From: Dactylonectria macrodidyma
Taxonomy: Eukaryota; Ascomycota; Sordariomycetes; Hypocreales; Nectriaceae
Length of the DNA stretch: 64,000 bases
Assembly (NCBI GenBank): GCA_020744425.1
Contig: JAGMUV010000013.1
Span: 558,001-622,000 of the forward strand
Direction of reading: 5' to 3'
Notes under the pieces: generated by a model
Databases searched by the model: none
What the model saw: only the letters and a program-made list of their open reading frames with translations
Told to the model about the DNA's origin: nothing
Position numbers and translations under genes: made by a program
Shown: piece after piece, positions 32,104 to 45,469 of the stretch
How positions within the stretch are numbered: position 1 is the stretch's first letter
How the letters are laid out: each line of letters opens with the position of its first letter

Positions 32104-33090
32104 CTATACACCCGAATTACCTCCTTTCCACCAACCCCCTCTCCAGCCTAACCCAAACCGCCCTTTGTAGTCACAGTACATGTCAAGGCTATATAATAAC
32201 CCATCAGCATCATCCTGTTCAGCAGCGTGGTTCACTTCCCGTGCTAAAAACTTAACAAACATCGGGTACATAGGTTCGAATAATGACACCTCTGCTCGCG
32301 GAAAAGCTGCTCGCGGAAAAGCTGCTCGCAGGCTATCGTTATTCCATAAAGGCATCCCGTCCCGCTGAGGCGCGCCCGTCTCGATATCAATAATCTGGAT
32401 GCCGCGCAAATCCAGTTGCCGTAGCTAGGGAATAGCGCACTTCCCGAATTAAGAAGAAATTGTAGCACTATTTGAGTGAGATGAACATCGCCTAGGTCTG
32501 GGTGCTCTTCTGGCGCGTAGCCCCGTCCATGGTAGTACTTGGGCATGGACGTAAGGTCGCCATCTCCAGCGGCATCATCGGCATCTCGGGAAGCCGGTGC
32601 CCAAGCACAAGCTCCTGCAAGGTGTTAGCTACGCTTCGGAGGAGTTTGACCCATTCCTCATTAACGGCTCGGTCGTATGCGTTGGGGGCCTGATGTACGT
32701 CGGATCACCCCACCAGTAATCGGTGTCCTCGTCCGTAGTGTATGGCTTAACTAGATGGAGGTGGGTTAGTGATGCTAAGATAAGGGTCGGGAACGAAGCA
32801 TCGTCAGTAGAGTTATAGTCATAGCGTCGATATCTTCGTTACGGATGCTTGCCAAAGATAATTCTGTATAGGGTTTGCCATCCTCAGCGGCGTCGCTCTA
32901 TGAACACTACAGCGCCAGACATCTGGTCATAAGAGTAGACGAATAATGATTAAGGAGGAAATGTCTCAAGCGGCGGTCGATGGGGAAGCAGAGGGCGTTG
33001 AGGGCAGAGACGACGCTGCCACTTATGGACTGAAGAGGCTATAGCAGCTTAAGAATGAATGCCTAATGCTTGGCCGCAGAGGATGGACTT
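32104..33090 (-). pseudogene. F-box / LRR-like protein, degraded
   Basis: Reading the minus strand across frames gives SGSVVSALNALC (near 32,990), ASFPTLILASLTHLHLVKPYTTDEDTDYWWGDPTYI (near 32,700-32,800), LLRSVANTLQELVLGHRLPEMP (near 32,600), then LRQLDLRGIQIIDIETG and an open C-terminal part to 32,104. The alternation of short leucine-rich strands with WWGDPTYI fits a family of fungal F-box proteins that end in LRR-like modules. At least two frameshifts (near 32,690 and 32,425) and several stops interrupt it. A 15-bp tandem duplication at 32,292-32,321 repeats AAFPR in the C-terminal part. No function is likely to remain. Confidence 0.6.
32292..32329. repeat. 15-bp tandem duplication, 2.5 copies
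   Basis: CTGCTCGCGGAAAAG occurs at 32,292-32,306 and 32,307-32,321, and its first eight bases recur at 32,322. It sits inside the F-box pseudogene and duplicates five codons without shifting the frame. Confidence 0.9.
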
Positions 33091-33641
33091 ATTGTGGACG
33101 ACGACAGAAAGTAGAAAACGGACGCCCCTAGGTGCTGAAATTAGAATGAAGGTGGGAGTGGGAGGAGGGGATAGAAACCTGGACCCTGGGCACAGGAAAG
33201 TGACCTATGCGCGGGCAAGCTGGCTAGGTATATAGAGTACCTGCCCCGCGACCTGCTGGACTCCTGCACTGCTTGTGCCTCCTAAAACAGCGGCACTTTC
33301 CGACTAAAAGAGCGGCTCTAGCAGCGCTTTCTCGATTTAATAAGTAAATATAATGTTACTTTTTATATTAATAATTATATATTAATATAAATAACATACT
33401 TAATAAGTAAGTATAATAAATAAGCAAGTATAATACTTTTCTTAACTTTTAAAATTAAAACTTTAATAAAAATATAATAAACTATTTAATTAATTAAAAC
33501 TAATTACTATTCTTATCTCTAAAGGTCTTAATTATAACTTAATAAGTCCTTATATTATAACCAGCCTTTTTATAAGTTCTATAATGCCTTTTCTTTAGTA
33601 TTACTAACCTCCCTTAATTACTACTTCTTAATAATTTAACT
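33091..33641. other. Transition from genic to AT-rich, RIP-like sequence
   Basis: Up to about 33,330 the base composition is like the genes on the left, but nothing coding is recognised. After that the sequence becomes extremely AT-rich, and CA/TG dinucleotides nearly vanish. This marks the left edge of the transposon block. Motifs like AACATACTTAATAAG near 33,402 resemble the end of the MITE described next. Confidence 0.5.
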
Positions 33642-34051
33642 AACGTACTTGATAAGCGAGCGCCGCACCTATACTGTATACTTAAAACTCTGAATTTTAA
33701 ATTTTCTAAAATAGGCTATATAGCTTTAAGATTTTTAAGAAATTAATTTTAAATATTTAATTAAAAAGTTAATAAGCTAGTATTTTATTTAGACTTTTTA
33801 AAAAATTATTACACTAATTATAAATAAAAATAGTAAAATAGATAGTGCGAATTTTATACTGCTAGCGCTATAAATATAAATAATGTAAAAGAATTCTTAA
33901 AAATAATATATTTTATAAATACGCTAAGTTAAAAATCTTATCTATTTTAGGCTTAGTTTAGATTTTTAAGAAATTTCTTAAAATTGTAATTTAAGGTGAA
34001 AATCTTACTGTAGCGCTCGCTTGTCTGCAGCGCTCGCTTATTAAGTATGTT
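33642..34051. mobile_element. MITE-like TIR element, copy 1 (about 410 bp)
   Basis: The ends are imperfect inverted repeats of about 25 bp: AACGTACTTGATAAGCGAGC on the left, and AACATACTTAATAAGCGAGC on the right read in reverse complement. The interior aligns with copy 2 through landmarks TACTTAAAACTCT, TAGCTTTA-GATTTTTA, AATAAGCTAGTATTTT, AGTGCGAATTTTATACTGCTAG and TAAGGTGAAAATCTTA. There is no coding capacity. The superfamily is unknown. Confidence 0.7.
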
Positions 34052-34335
34052 ACTACTTATATATTAATATCTCTTTAATCTATCTTACCCCTTTCCTTAT
34101 TTATAGTTATCTTCTTTATTTAATATAAGTAGGTTTTTTTTACTTTATATTACTTATTAAGAGTCTTATTTACTTATTAAAGGATCTAGTTCTTAGACTT
34201 TAATAATAAAAATTTAATATATTATTAGTTTTATTTTTTTAGAAAATGACTTAAGCGCTTTAAGAATAGATACTAAAGAGCTATTCTAATGCTTTCTTAT
34301 TTATCTTTTAAAGTATTCAGACTATTGTATTAAGT

Positions 34336-35176
34336 GTCACGACCCATGCTAACCTGGCCGCGACCTGGTCACATGTGCTAACAGCACCTCCACTTTTCGC
34401 TCTAATTATATAAGGATTACTTAGAATATTAAATAATCTAAATAATCTAAGATTATTAGAATCATTAGATAATCCTAATAATCTAACTTATATTATAATT
34501 ATATAAATGCTTAAGAAGTATATATTTAATATAAGTAACATATATAATAAGCGAGCAGCGTAAATAAGCGAGCGGCGTATATATACTATATACTTAAAAC
34601 TCTAAACTTAAACTTTTTTAAAATAGCCTATATAGCTTTAGGATTTTTAGAGATTTAATATTAAATCTTTAACTAAATAATTAATAAGCTAGTATTTTTT
34701 TAGACTTTTAAAAAAATTATTAAGTTAGTTATAAATAAAAATAGTAAAAAAAACAGTGCGAATTTTATACTGCTAGTATAATAAGTATCTATAGCTTAAA
34801 AAAAAATATGAAAAATGATATATATTATAAATAAGCTAAGTTTAGAATTTTAACTATTTTAGGCCTAGTTTGAAATTTTAAGAATTATTTTAAAATCGTA
34901 ATTTAAAGTGAAAATCTTATTACGCTGCTCGCTTGTCTGCGCTGCTTGCTTATTATATATGTTAATTCTTTAACTATTAATATAACTTAGTTACTTTAAT
35001 TTACTCTAATTACTATATATTATTATATATTAACTATTACTTAATATAATATTATAATTATTACTTAGTAAGTATAATCTAATTGCTTTATTAATATAGA
35101 CCTTAGTTTATTTTTTAAAAACTTATTCTATAGTTACTTTATACTTTATATAAGTCTAGCTTATAAATATAACTAT
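34336..35176 (+). mobile_element. LTR of element D (old gypsy copy), interrupted by a MITE
   Basis: Begins TGTCACGACCCATGCTAACC at 34,336, comparable to the 384-bp LTR of element A (TATCACGGCCTAGG...). From about 34,510 it aligns with that LTR (AAGTATATATTTAATATAAG), and after the MITE it resumes (CTTTAACTATTAATATAACTTAG). It is followed by ATTAATAGCTCTTATTTA, the same sequence that follows element A's 5' LTR. Without the 427-bp MITE the LTR would be about 414 bp. The right boundary is approximate. Confidence 0.6.
34537..34963. mobile_element. MITE-like TIR element, copy 2 (about 427 bp)
   Basis: The ends AACATATATAATAAGCGAGC and, in reverse complement, AACATATATAATAAGCAAGC pair with one mismatch over this length. 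The interior aligns with copy 1 at 33,642. It is inserted within an LTR related to that of element A. RIP-like decay is heavy inside, while the GC-containing TIR cores (GCGAGC) remain. Confidence 0.75.
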
Positions 35177-35464
35177 TATATATTAATAGCTCTTATTTAG
35201 ATAGTTACTTTATATATTAAATAATAATAATAAGCTATTATAGTACTTATAACTCTTATTACTAACTCTAGCTCCTTTAAAAATAAAGAACCCGTTTCTT
35301 AGTATAGAGTCTAGGATCTTAATAAAGACTATAATATAGACTTATCTAAAGATAAGAATAAAAAGATTACTACACTTCGTACTAAGAACTAGCGTCTTAA
35401 TAACAAAATGATTAATATATCTAAGCTAAACTATAATGCATATACGCACTATAAAGCGCAGTTC
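35177..35464 (+). pseudogene. Element D coding relic, left part (gag-like)
   Basis: Plus-strand frame near 35,355-35,464 reads KKITTLRTKNQRLNNKMINISKLNYNAYTHYKAQF, a charged coiled-coil-like segment of the kind seen near gag starts. It stops at the insertion site of element A. It resumes beyond A at 56,052 (VVLRAQ...ITAFKARIAELF), in frame once one AGTTC is removed. Family identity is inferred from position after an LTR. Confidence 0.5.
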
Positions 35465-35848
35465 TATCACGGCCTAGGTTCCCACCAGGCGGTCAGGAAC
35501 AGCAGAACGATAGGACCCACATTAGGTTTAGACTAATAGCATAGCCCCACTCTAGGACTGACGCTTTACTAGGACTAATAGTAACAGTCTAGGACTGATA
35601 GCAGTCCTTTAGGTAGGATAGCGGTCTACTTAGTATATAGTTAACTAAGGAAGTATATATTTAATATAAGCAGCTCTTTAGCTATTAATATAACTTAGTT
35701 ATATTAAGTACATTTTACTTTACTATTATTAAATATAATAAGTATTATTTAATCTTAACTTATTTAATTACTTTATTATATAAACCTTTAGATTAAGACT
35801 TAGTATATACTAGCTTTATAAGAATAGTATATTAATTTAATTATTATA
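35465..35848 (+). repeat. Element A 5' LTR (384 bp)
   Basis: Pairs with 55,663-56,046, and with the inverted copy at 56,878-57,261. The terminus reads TATCACGG, probably TGTCACGG before a G-to-A change. The first 130 bases are GC-richer than the matching part of the 3' LTR; the rest is heavily mutated. Confidence 0.85.
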
Positions 35849-38800
35849 TATTAATAGCTCTTATTTATTATATTACTTATATTAAGCTTAAATAATATTA
35901 AATTATTATAATAGCTTTATTTATTATACTTAGTTTAATTCTATTTTCTTCTTATTAGTTAATAAATAAACTATTTATTTTAGTCTTAATAAATATAGAT
36001 AATAGAGAAGAAGTTATTATACTTATAAGTTATAAAATAGAAGTATATAAACTAGAATAATATAATAAATAACTTAGTAATGTATTTAATAACCTTATTA
36101 AAGCCTCTTATAAGAATACTATTAAGAAGTAAGGATAAATTAATAATTTAAATAACTAAGTTAAAGTATTTATAAATAAACTTAAAAGGCTTACTAAAGC
36201 TTTTAAGAAATAAATTAGCCTCTATAAAGACTATATTAAGAATCTGGCTTTTAATTTAATAATAAGAAAAGATATTAAAGAAATCCTTAAATTAAGATAA
36301 CTAGACTCTTATAATGGATTTATAGCTATACTCTAAGGATTCTTAACATAGCTTAAGGCCTACTAGCTATACTATCTAACTCAGTTTATTACTAATAATA
36401 CTAAAGTCTAGTATACTATAAAGTTTCTTAAGGATAAAGCCTTTTAATAATTTAAATCTATTATAAAGGACTATATTAACTATATCTATACTAATAAGAA
36501 AGAAGAAACTAAGGCTATTTATAAAAACTATAAAGTCTTTAAGTATAAGCTTAGAAGTGCTTTTAGACTTTAGAATAAGAAATAAGTAGTGGAATAGTAA
36601 ATCTAGAAACTCTATTAAAAAGGAGCAGTATCTATATATATAGCTAAATACTATAACCTTACTTTATAACTTAATTAAAAAGAAGAAGGATATATAATAA
36701 GCTTTTATAAAAGGTTAAAGTCTAATATTAAAGATATAATAGTTAGGAAAACTAAACCTACTATATATAATAAATTAGTATAACTTACTATAGAAATTAA
36801 TAACTAGTAATTTAAAAGATAATAAAAAAAGAAGGCTAAGAAGTCTAAAGGATCTTATACTTTATAGTAAAAGAATAAAGGAAACTATATAAATTATAAA
36901 AAGAAATAATAAATAGATACTTTATATAGAATTAACTCAGGCCTTATAAATATTAAGATAATTAAAAAAGATTACTCTAAGGTCCTCTATTAGAATTATA
37001 GCACCTTAGGATATACTTCTTATAAATACTAAAAGCCTAACTAATTAATAATTTAAACTAATATCTAAAAGTAAGAAGAAAATAGAATAAGTCAGCTAAT
37101 AGGAAAAAGAACTCTAAATAGATAAGAAAATAGTTATAATAGTTAGAGCAGGTTATAATAATATAAGGATTTTATTTAATAAAATCACTCCTTTTATAAA
37201 TAAAGAACTTAAGAATGAAGAGATACTTAAAAGTAAGACCTATAAAGAAAGAAAGCTAAACTAAAAGATAGAAAAAGAGTAATAAGCACTCTTTAAAGAT
37301 TAATAAAAAGGTATGACTTCTAATATTAATAATATTTTAATACTTTAAATACTAGTCCTATTATTAATAAAATAGAAGGAGGAAAGACTACTTTATAATA
37401 CTATTAGAAAGATTAGTATAATTAGAAAGAGTAAGGAAATCTAAAAGAAAGATACCTTTAAGTACATTTAACTAATAGTAGAAATAATAAATAAAGAAGA
37501 TAATATTCTAAACTAATAGCCTGCTTTAAAAACACTACTAATTATAATAGCTTTTTATAAGAGTATTACTAAAATCTTATAATAATAATAAATAAATAAT
37601 AAGATTAAATATAAGTACTACTTATATAAAGAAAGAGAGCTAAGTATTAATATAAGTACTAAAGTTAGATAAGTAAGGAAGCTTAGGCTCCTTATTACTA
37701 ATAAGGATATACTAGTCTCTATAGATAAATACCCTGAGTCTAATAATAGTAATAGTATTAATAATACTTTAAAAGAAGAAATAGTTATTCTATAACTTTT
37801 AAAAAAGGAGTTAGAAGAAAACTTACTTAATTACTCTTTAAAGAAAGATAAGAAGAGTAAGTAAATATTAAAATAACTTATTAAACGAATATTAAATATA
37901 GTAAAAGGATAACTTATTTATATTTATATAATTTAATAAAAAGACCTTACTAAAGTAAATAACTATATAGAATAAGTAATTATAAGTAATAAGCTATTAC
38001 TATACTCTTAATATTTTAAATATATTAATATATTCTAAATATTATATACTTATTATATATATTTATTATATTACTTTAAGAAACTTTATTATAATTACTA
38101 TTCTATATAAACTATACTTTAGTTATTATAATAGTTTTATAATAGAACTAAAGTATAAGATTATAAAGTTATTAAATAGTTTAAAAAGATAGGAGTAGCT
38201 TAGCTTAAGTTATAAAATAACTTCTATTCTAAAGAATATATTAAAAAAGGCTTAATAATTAATAACTATATTATAAAAGAATGTTATATATATAAAAGAG
38301 AAAAAGTATAGTTATAATATAAGCTATTAAAGTATCTAACTAATTATATTATAAACTATAATAATAAGAAGTGCTTTAAGTATATAAAATACTTATAAGC
38401 AATCTATAAGAAGATTTATAAGATATATAAAGATAGGTTTGACTTTAAGACCTATATAAAAAGAGAACTCTATAATAGGCTATAATATAAAGAAATCTAT
38501 AAGTATATAAAAAATAATACTCACTATTTATAATAAAGTAATAGATAAGTATAGTAAAAGTAAAGATATTACTTTTAAAAAAGGCTTTAAGTATTATAAA
38601 AGATCTTAAAGAGAATATAATTATAATAAAAGTCTGAATTAATAGAATATAAGTAATAGTATTAGTAAACTATAGTATTACTATAAATTATATTTAATTA
38701 GAGTTAGTAAATAAGTTAGTATTATTATAAAAATATAAGAAATTCTTTTATAAAGTATCTAATTTAGAAAGTATACTTTTTAACTATAATAAAAGAAAGG

Positions 38801-39269
38801 TATTATAAGAGATTAATTACCTTAAGGTATTTATAAAAAGAAGAAACTAAAGAATGGATTTTAATATTCTTAATATTAAAGACTACTTAGTAATGCTTAA
38901 ATAACCTTAGTTATAAAAATATAACTCTAATATTAATTAAAAGAAAGGCTAAATGCATTAAAGAAATGCATCTCCTTAGATTATAAATAGTAATAGATAT
39001 AACCTAAGATCTTAAGCTTTAATTAGTAATAAGAATAATAATAAAGTTATAAAAGAAGAAATAATAAATACTTCTTTATTCTTAAAGAAAATAAAATAAA
39101 AGTATTAATAAAGGAAAATATAATATATAAAACGAGTTATTATATTTATTTAAAAATAGTTTAGATAGATAGATAAGAACTTTAAAGAATAAAAAAAATA
39201 ATAATAAGTAGAAGAAGAATGATTTAAAAACGTATTCTTAAGATACTGAATTTATAAAAAACTCTTTAA

Positions 39270-40610
39270 GGAAGAACTTAAGATTAGTCTTTTAGAACTA
39301 AGTAAATAAGACTTAGAAATCATTCTAAAGAATAGAACTAACTTTAAGTTTTTTCTTATTTATAACTTTAATAATAATAAGCTAATAATACTAAGAGAAT
39401 ATATTTAAGAAATAGAGAGAAAAGGCTATATTTAAAAATTAAAGTCTTTAGTTAGATACTTAGTTATATTTATATTTAAAAAGAATAAAAAGCTATATTT
39501 TTATATAAACTATAAGTAATTTAACTTAATTACTAAGAAGGATTATATACTATTACTTCTAATTCTTAAGATATATAATAAGCTATATAAGGCTAAGTAA
39601 TTTATAGTATTTAATTTTAAAAGAGCTTATAACCTAATCTATATTAAATAAGAATATAAATAGAAAACTGCTTTTAAAACTAAGTTCAGACTATATAAAT
39701 ACTTAGTTATACCTTTTAGACTTATTAATATACTAACCATATTCTAATAAATAATTAATAATATATTATATAAATATCTTAATATTTTTATTATATAGTA
39801 TTTAAATAATATACTTATTTTTTTTAAAAATAAAGAAGATTATAAATAATATATTTATATAATATTATAAAAGCTATAAAATATAAACTTATTTATTAAA
39901 CTTAAAAAAGTAATTTTTATATTTTAAAAGTAGAATTCTTTAAGTATATTATATTCTATAACTAAGTATAAATAGACTTTAAGAAAATTATAATAATATA
40001 AGAATAGAAATAATCTAAAAACCTTATAGAATTATAATCCTTCTTTAGATTTATAAATTACTATTAATAATTTATTAAACACTTTAGTAAATATACTATC
40101 CTACTTATTAGATTTATAAAAAAAGGAGTTAAGTTTAAATAAGATAATAAGGTAGAATAGGCCTTTTAATTAATTAAGAATACTATTACTTTAAAACTTA
40201 TTTTAGTATTATTTAATTTTAATAAAGAAATTAAATTAAAAACTAATACTTTAAGATTTATATTAAGTAATTAAATTAAATAAAAGAATAAAAATAGATT
40301 ATTATATTCTATTATATTCTATTTATATAAAATATATAAAGTAGAATTTAATTATTCTATTTATAACTAAGAATTCTTAGTTATTATTAATTACTTTAAA
40401 GAATTTTAATATTATCTTTTAAAAAGTAATTATAAAATTAAAGTCTATATAGATTATAAGAATATTTTATACTTTATAATAATATAAAAACTTAGTAAAT
40501 AATAACTTAAATATATTAAATATCTATTAGAATTTAATTATATTATTATTTATATAAAAGGATTAGAAAATAAATAAACTAATATAATTAGTTAATATAC
40601 TGATTTTAAT
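39270..40610 (+). pseudogene. Element A reverse transcriptase and RNase H
   Basis: Recognisable despite stops: VIFIFKKNKKLYFYINYK (RT motif with KKN-K-R-CVDYR in intact relatives), ITKKDYILLLL, FNFKRAYNLI, TAFKTKFRLYKYLVIPF, and IYLNNIL-like YLNNILIFF, where the catalytic YxDD has become YLNN (Asp to Asn by G-to-A). RNase H follows with EFLVII...FKEF and IKVYIDYKNILYF. Trp and Gln codons appear as TAG/TAA. It encodes no enzyme. Confidence 0.8.
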
Positions 40611-41760
40611 ATTAAAAAGATTAAAGCTAGTAAGTAAATCTTCTCTTTTATTTTTAAAGAATATTTATAATAAAAATACTTAGGATATATATATTAATAC
40701 TATAAATACTTATTATAAGTAATATTTAATAGTATATACTATATAACTTATAATAATAAATTACTAAAGAAAATTAAATAATATAATTAGATTTATAAAA
40801 AGGATAGAGTTATAAAAAACCCTTACTTAATCCCTACTTTATAATTAGAATTATAAAAACTATAAGTTCTAATAGAACTATAAGAATAGCTTATATAAGA
40901 AATACATTCTTATATACTATATAAATACTAAAGAGTTAATAAAACCCTTAAGAGAATTAAAATAATATATATATTTTTTAGAATTAAGAAGATTATATAA
41001 AACGTTATTTAATAATATAGCCTTTATATAAAAACTAAGGTATAATATTATAAGCCTTATAAAGAACTATAGCCCCTATTAATAGCTTAGAGATTATAGC
41101 ATTCTATTACTATAGATTTTATTATAAAACTACTCTTATTAAAAGACCTAATAATTAGAGCCTTTTATAATAGTATTCTTATTATTATAAATAGATTTAT
41201 AAAATTTTCCTATTTTATATTATATAAAGAGGTAATAGATATAAAAGAATTTACTTATATATTTAATTAGAATATTATTAGTATATATAGATTATTAGTA
41301 AAGATCCTAACTAATAGAAGACCTTTATTTATATCTAAGTTTTAATAAGCTTTAATAGTATAGTTTAGACTTAATTACTAATTAATTACTATATTCTAAC
41401 TATAAGTAAATAGATAAATAAAGAGGATGAATTAGATCTTTAAATAATACTTATAGTATTATATTAATTATAAATAGAATAACTAGGTTAAAAAACTACT
41501 AATAGCTTAACTAAGCTATAATATTACTATATATAAAAGTATAAAGCTTATATTAGTATTTATAAATTTCAGATTTATATTTAATATATATTATAAACTA
41601 TAAGAAGGAATTATTAACCCTTATATAATACTTACTTTTAATAAATTAAAAAACTTCTATAAAGAACTAAGGACTAAACTTAAGTTTATTAAAAACTAGA
41701 TAAGGAAATACTATAATTCTAAATAGATAAAGGGACTATTCTTTTTAAAAGGGGATATAG

Positions 41761-42162
41761 TGTGTTAGGGCTGAGGGCCCACTAGCTAGAATGGCCTGGA
41801 CATTTTAATTAGCCAACCAATTTAAGTGCTGGTCTTAATAAAGCTATTAATAAGGATAACGGGAGTTAGTCTGAGATAAAAGGCAGAAATAACTTAGATA
41901 TAGATAGTAATCAATTATATTCTTACTTACTTCTATTTTTAAGTTATTGAATGGTTTTTAATATTATTATAATGAGATTTATTTAATTAATTAGAATATC
42001 TGATTTATTTCTTAGCTAGCTGCTTAATTATAGCTCTAGCCTTCTTTTTATCTATTTTATTTTATAAGTCTTATCTATCCTCGCTCTACTTCATATCCTG
42101 CCTACCCTATAGTATCTATTACTTTAGGTAGTAGTATCCCTCTTATCCCCCTGCTTAATACA
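41761..42162 (+). repeat. 5' LTR of the nested 12.8-kb element (402 bp)
   Basis: Aligns end to end with 54,130-54,531 and with the solo LTR at 56,212-56,850. Its first 130 bases (TGTGTTAGGGCTGAGGGCCC...) are almost as GC-rich as in the solo LTR, while its 3' half is heavily C-to-T/G-to-A mutated. Confidence 0.88.
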
Positions 42163-45100
42163 TTTTAGAGGTTATAGTAAGGCAATAAGCTGCTAGTTTA
42201 ATTAATTAATTAATTCTATTAATTAGTAGATTAATCGAATAAGTAGTAATACTTCTAAGCTATTATAAAGACCTAAGTTAGGTATAGAAGGGAGGTAGTA
42301 TAAATAAGTAAGGATATAGGGATTAAGAGGATATAGAATATCTAATTAACCCTGAAAAATAACCTTGCTTAGTACTTCTAACTAAGAAGCATATAGTATC
42401 TTTAGCTAATTAATTAATTTTACTAAAAGCAGAACTAAAAACCCCTTTTTCTTTTATTTTATTATATTAATTTATAATAGATTTACTATTAATATTATAA
42501 GGCATTATATTTAGTACTAATAAGATACTTATAATATTACTTATAGTTAAAGTAAATATAAAAGTAAAGTAAAAAGCTACTATAAGTAATAAGGTTAAGA
42601 CTTAGGCTAAGTCTAAACCCTTATAATTAATTAATTAGATAGTTACTAGTAATTCCCCTTTAGCTATCCGCTTAAGAGGCATTAATAGTAAGAAAGCCTA
42701 ACTAACTGAATCACTCTTACTAACTAACATTCTGACTTAGCTTATAATACTATTAATTATATAGTTAGTAATAAAGGACTTATTAATTGCTTTAGCTATC
42801 TCTTTTAGATAGATCTATATAAGACTCTCCTAATCCTTATGATTATAGCGAAGGATAAAAATAAGCAATCTTAAAGATATCTAATCCTTAGGATGCGCTT
42901 TTACTTCTTAACTTTCCTATCTGCTTAATTAATTGCTTTTATAACTATACCCTTTACTAAGTTATAAGACTTAGTTTAGAAAGGGCTAAAAAGAGTAGTA
43001 GTAAGCTTAACCTTAGTTATACTTTATAAAGATGACTTCTTTTATAACTTTAGTATCTTTAACTAATAAGTCAATAATAATAATACCCTTAGTAAATATC
43101 TTAGAAGTAGAATTTAATTATATTACTATAACTATTCTAACTTAAACACACTCTACTATGTAAAGACTAAGATATAAGTTTAATAGATTAAATGTTTTAG
43201 CCTATATAAAGGCTTTTAAAATCATAGTTAAAAATAACAGATTGCTTAAGGAATAATAGCTATTATACTTTATTTACTTCTATATAGATAATAATATAAA
43301 GACCTTAGTTTAATCAGCTATCTAATAGTTCGAATAGGCAATAGTAAAGAAGAACCTTATAAATATATTCAAAGGCTAGGATCTTAACTCTAAAGAAACC
43401 CTAGAGATGACCTTTAGTCAGATAAATGCTACTTAGATCTCCGAATCTGCTAATCTAAGCTCTATCTAATAATTAATATACTATTACTCTTTCTTAGTAG
43501 CTATAGTTAATCCAAAGGATTCTAAGACTTCTTATTAGTCTTAGGCCCTTTATTATATTCTGCTTATAAGACTTATATAATCAGTATATATAAAGAGTAA
43601 TAAAAGTCTAATAGAGCTTAGATGAATAGAATATAAGACTCTTTATTAGTATATTATTTCTTACTTAGATATAGATATTACTATTAGAAAACGATCTAGC
43701 CTTAGCTATCTATTTAATTAAATAAAACTATAGTTAGTTATAACTCCCTTTAAACTAATAACCTTTTAATACCTATTATTACTAGCTTACATCCTACCTT
43801 ATAGAATGTAAGTATCTATTAATATAACTATTTTACTGCTTCTAGTAACTACTTATAATAATCCTATTAATAACTTAATAAATAGCTTTAAGTTATTATA
43901 GGTTTGCTTAGCCTTAATAGAGAAAACTAATTAAGACTTAGTAATAATAATCTAGCGCTAATAAGAATACTAAAAAAGGTATAATAAGGCTATAAGGAAT
44001 ATTATAACTAACTAAGTCCTAGTAAATCTATTTAATTAATTAGATAATGAATCCTTATTTATAATTAATATTACTTTATTATTTAATAGGACTAAAGGAT
44101 ATTAGTATTATTAAGTCCTAGGTTATTACTTTAACTAGTATAAACACTTAATATATAACTTTAAAAGAAGGTATATAAAATATAATTCTAAAGCAGGCTT
44201 CTACTAACTAAGAGTAGGCAATAAGCAGTATTTACTACTATACTTAGTAGTAGCCTTCTAAAGGGAATTATACATTTAATAACTAATAATTATTACTTTA
44301 ACTTATACTAATAATCCCTTTTATATAACCTAAATAGTGAATATTAAGAGCTTAGTTAAACCTTTATATAACTAAACTCCTTTATAATATAAGTAAGAAA
44401 TATTTAATAAGCTATATTTATATATTATTAAATTAGTTAATTAAATAAATATAATATCTACTTCCTCTATTACCCTAATAGAACCTACTATAAGGGCTAA
44501 TCTAATCTTTATTTTAAACTACTTAGAGGAAGAGAGTGAGTAATTAGAAGAGTATCTCTTAGTTTACTAAGTATAAGTCACTCTTACTCTTAAAAAGGTT
44601 TACTTTAGCCTAGAAGAGGATATTTATAAGATAAAAGAAGAAAGTAATAATAAGTAAGAAATATTAATTAATATTTATAATAATAAAAGATAGAGAAGTA
44701 AGATAGAGTAAGTAGAGTTATTATAAACTTTTATAGGCTTAATAGAAGAAGAGGATATAATTCTAAAAACGATCTTTAGCTATTAAAAATTAGCTAATTA
44801 AATGAAATTTAAAAAGTAATTTAGAATAGATAACCTATACTTAGCTTAAGATTAATACTATAGGGCTGCTATTACTTTACTTAATATAATTAGAAGGGTT
44901 AAGATCTTCTTACTATATAGTATTATCTTTAAGCTTATAAATACTAAATTAAGCTAAGCTTGCTTAGATAATTATACTATAGTAATAAAATAAGTTAATA
45001 GAATAGAGTTTATTAACCTTAAATAACTAATTAAGCTATTTATACTTAAGAGAAAAGTGCTTATAGTTATAATAATATTAGAACTAATTAATTAGATAAA

Positions 45101-45400
45101 TAACTACTCTTACTACTAAGCAGCCCTAGTATTATTATATAAGGATAATAAGAACCTATCTAAGGATTATATTAAATTCACTATTACTATAGTTAAGTTA
45201 TTTAATGAATATCATTCTTCTAACTTAGATAACTCTGCTTTTAAGCACTTCTATCTAGAATATTATTTAAAAAAAGATAATAAAGGAAAAGTCTATTTTA
45301 TTAATAACTCTTAAGATTATATAAAACTAGAAGAGAGTTTAATTAATTAATTAACTCTAAGTTTAGTAATTAACTCTATAGGCATATCTAACTTATATAA
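42163..45400 (+). other. Nested element: leader and gag region, unreadable
   Basis: About 3.2 kb between the 5' LTR and the protease, expected to hold the primer-binding site and gag. Lys-, Ile- and Leu-rich segments are present, but every frame is closed by stops. I could not identify a zinc knuckle, probably because TGC/TGT codons have been mutated. Confidence 0.5.
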
Positions 45401-45469
45401 GATATTATACTTATAAGATACTTTATAACTAATTATCTAGCTAGAAGTTCTTAAGAGCATTATAATAAA

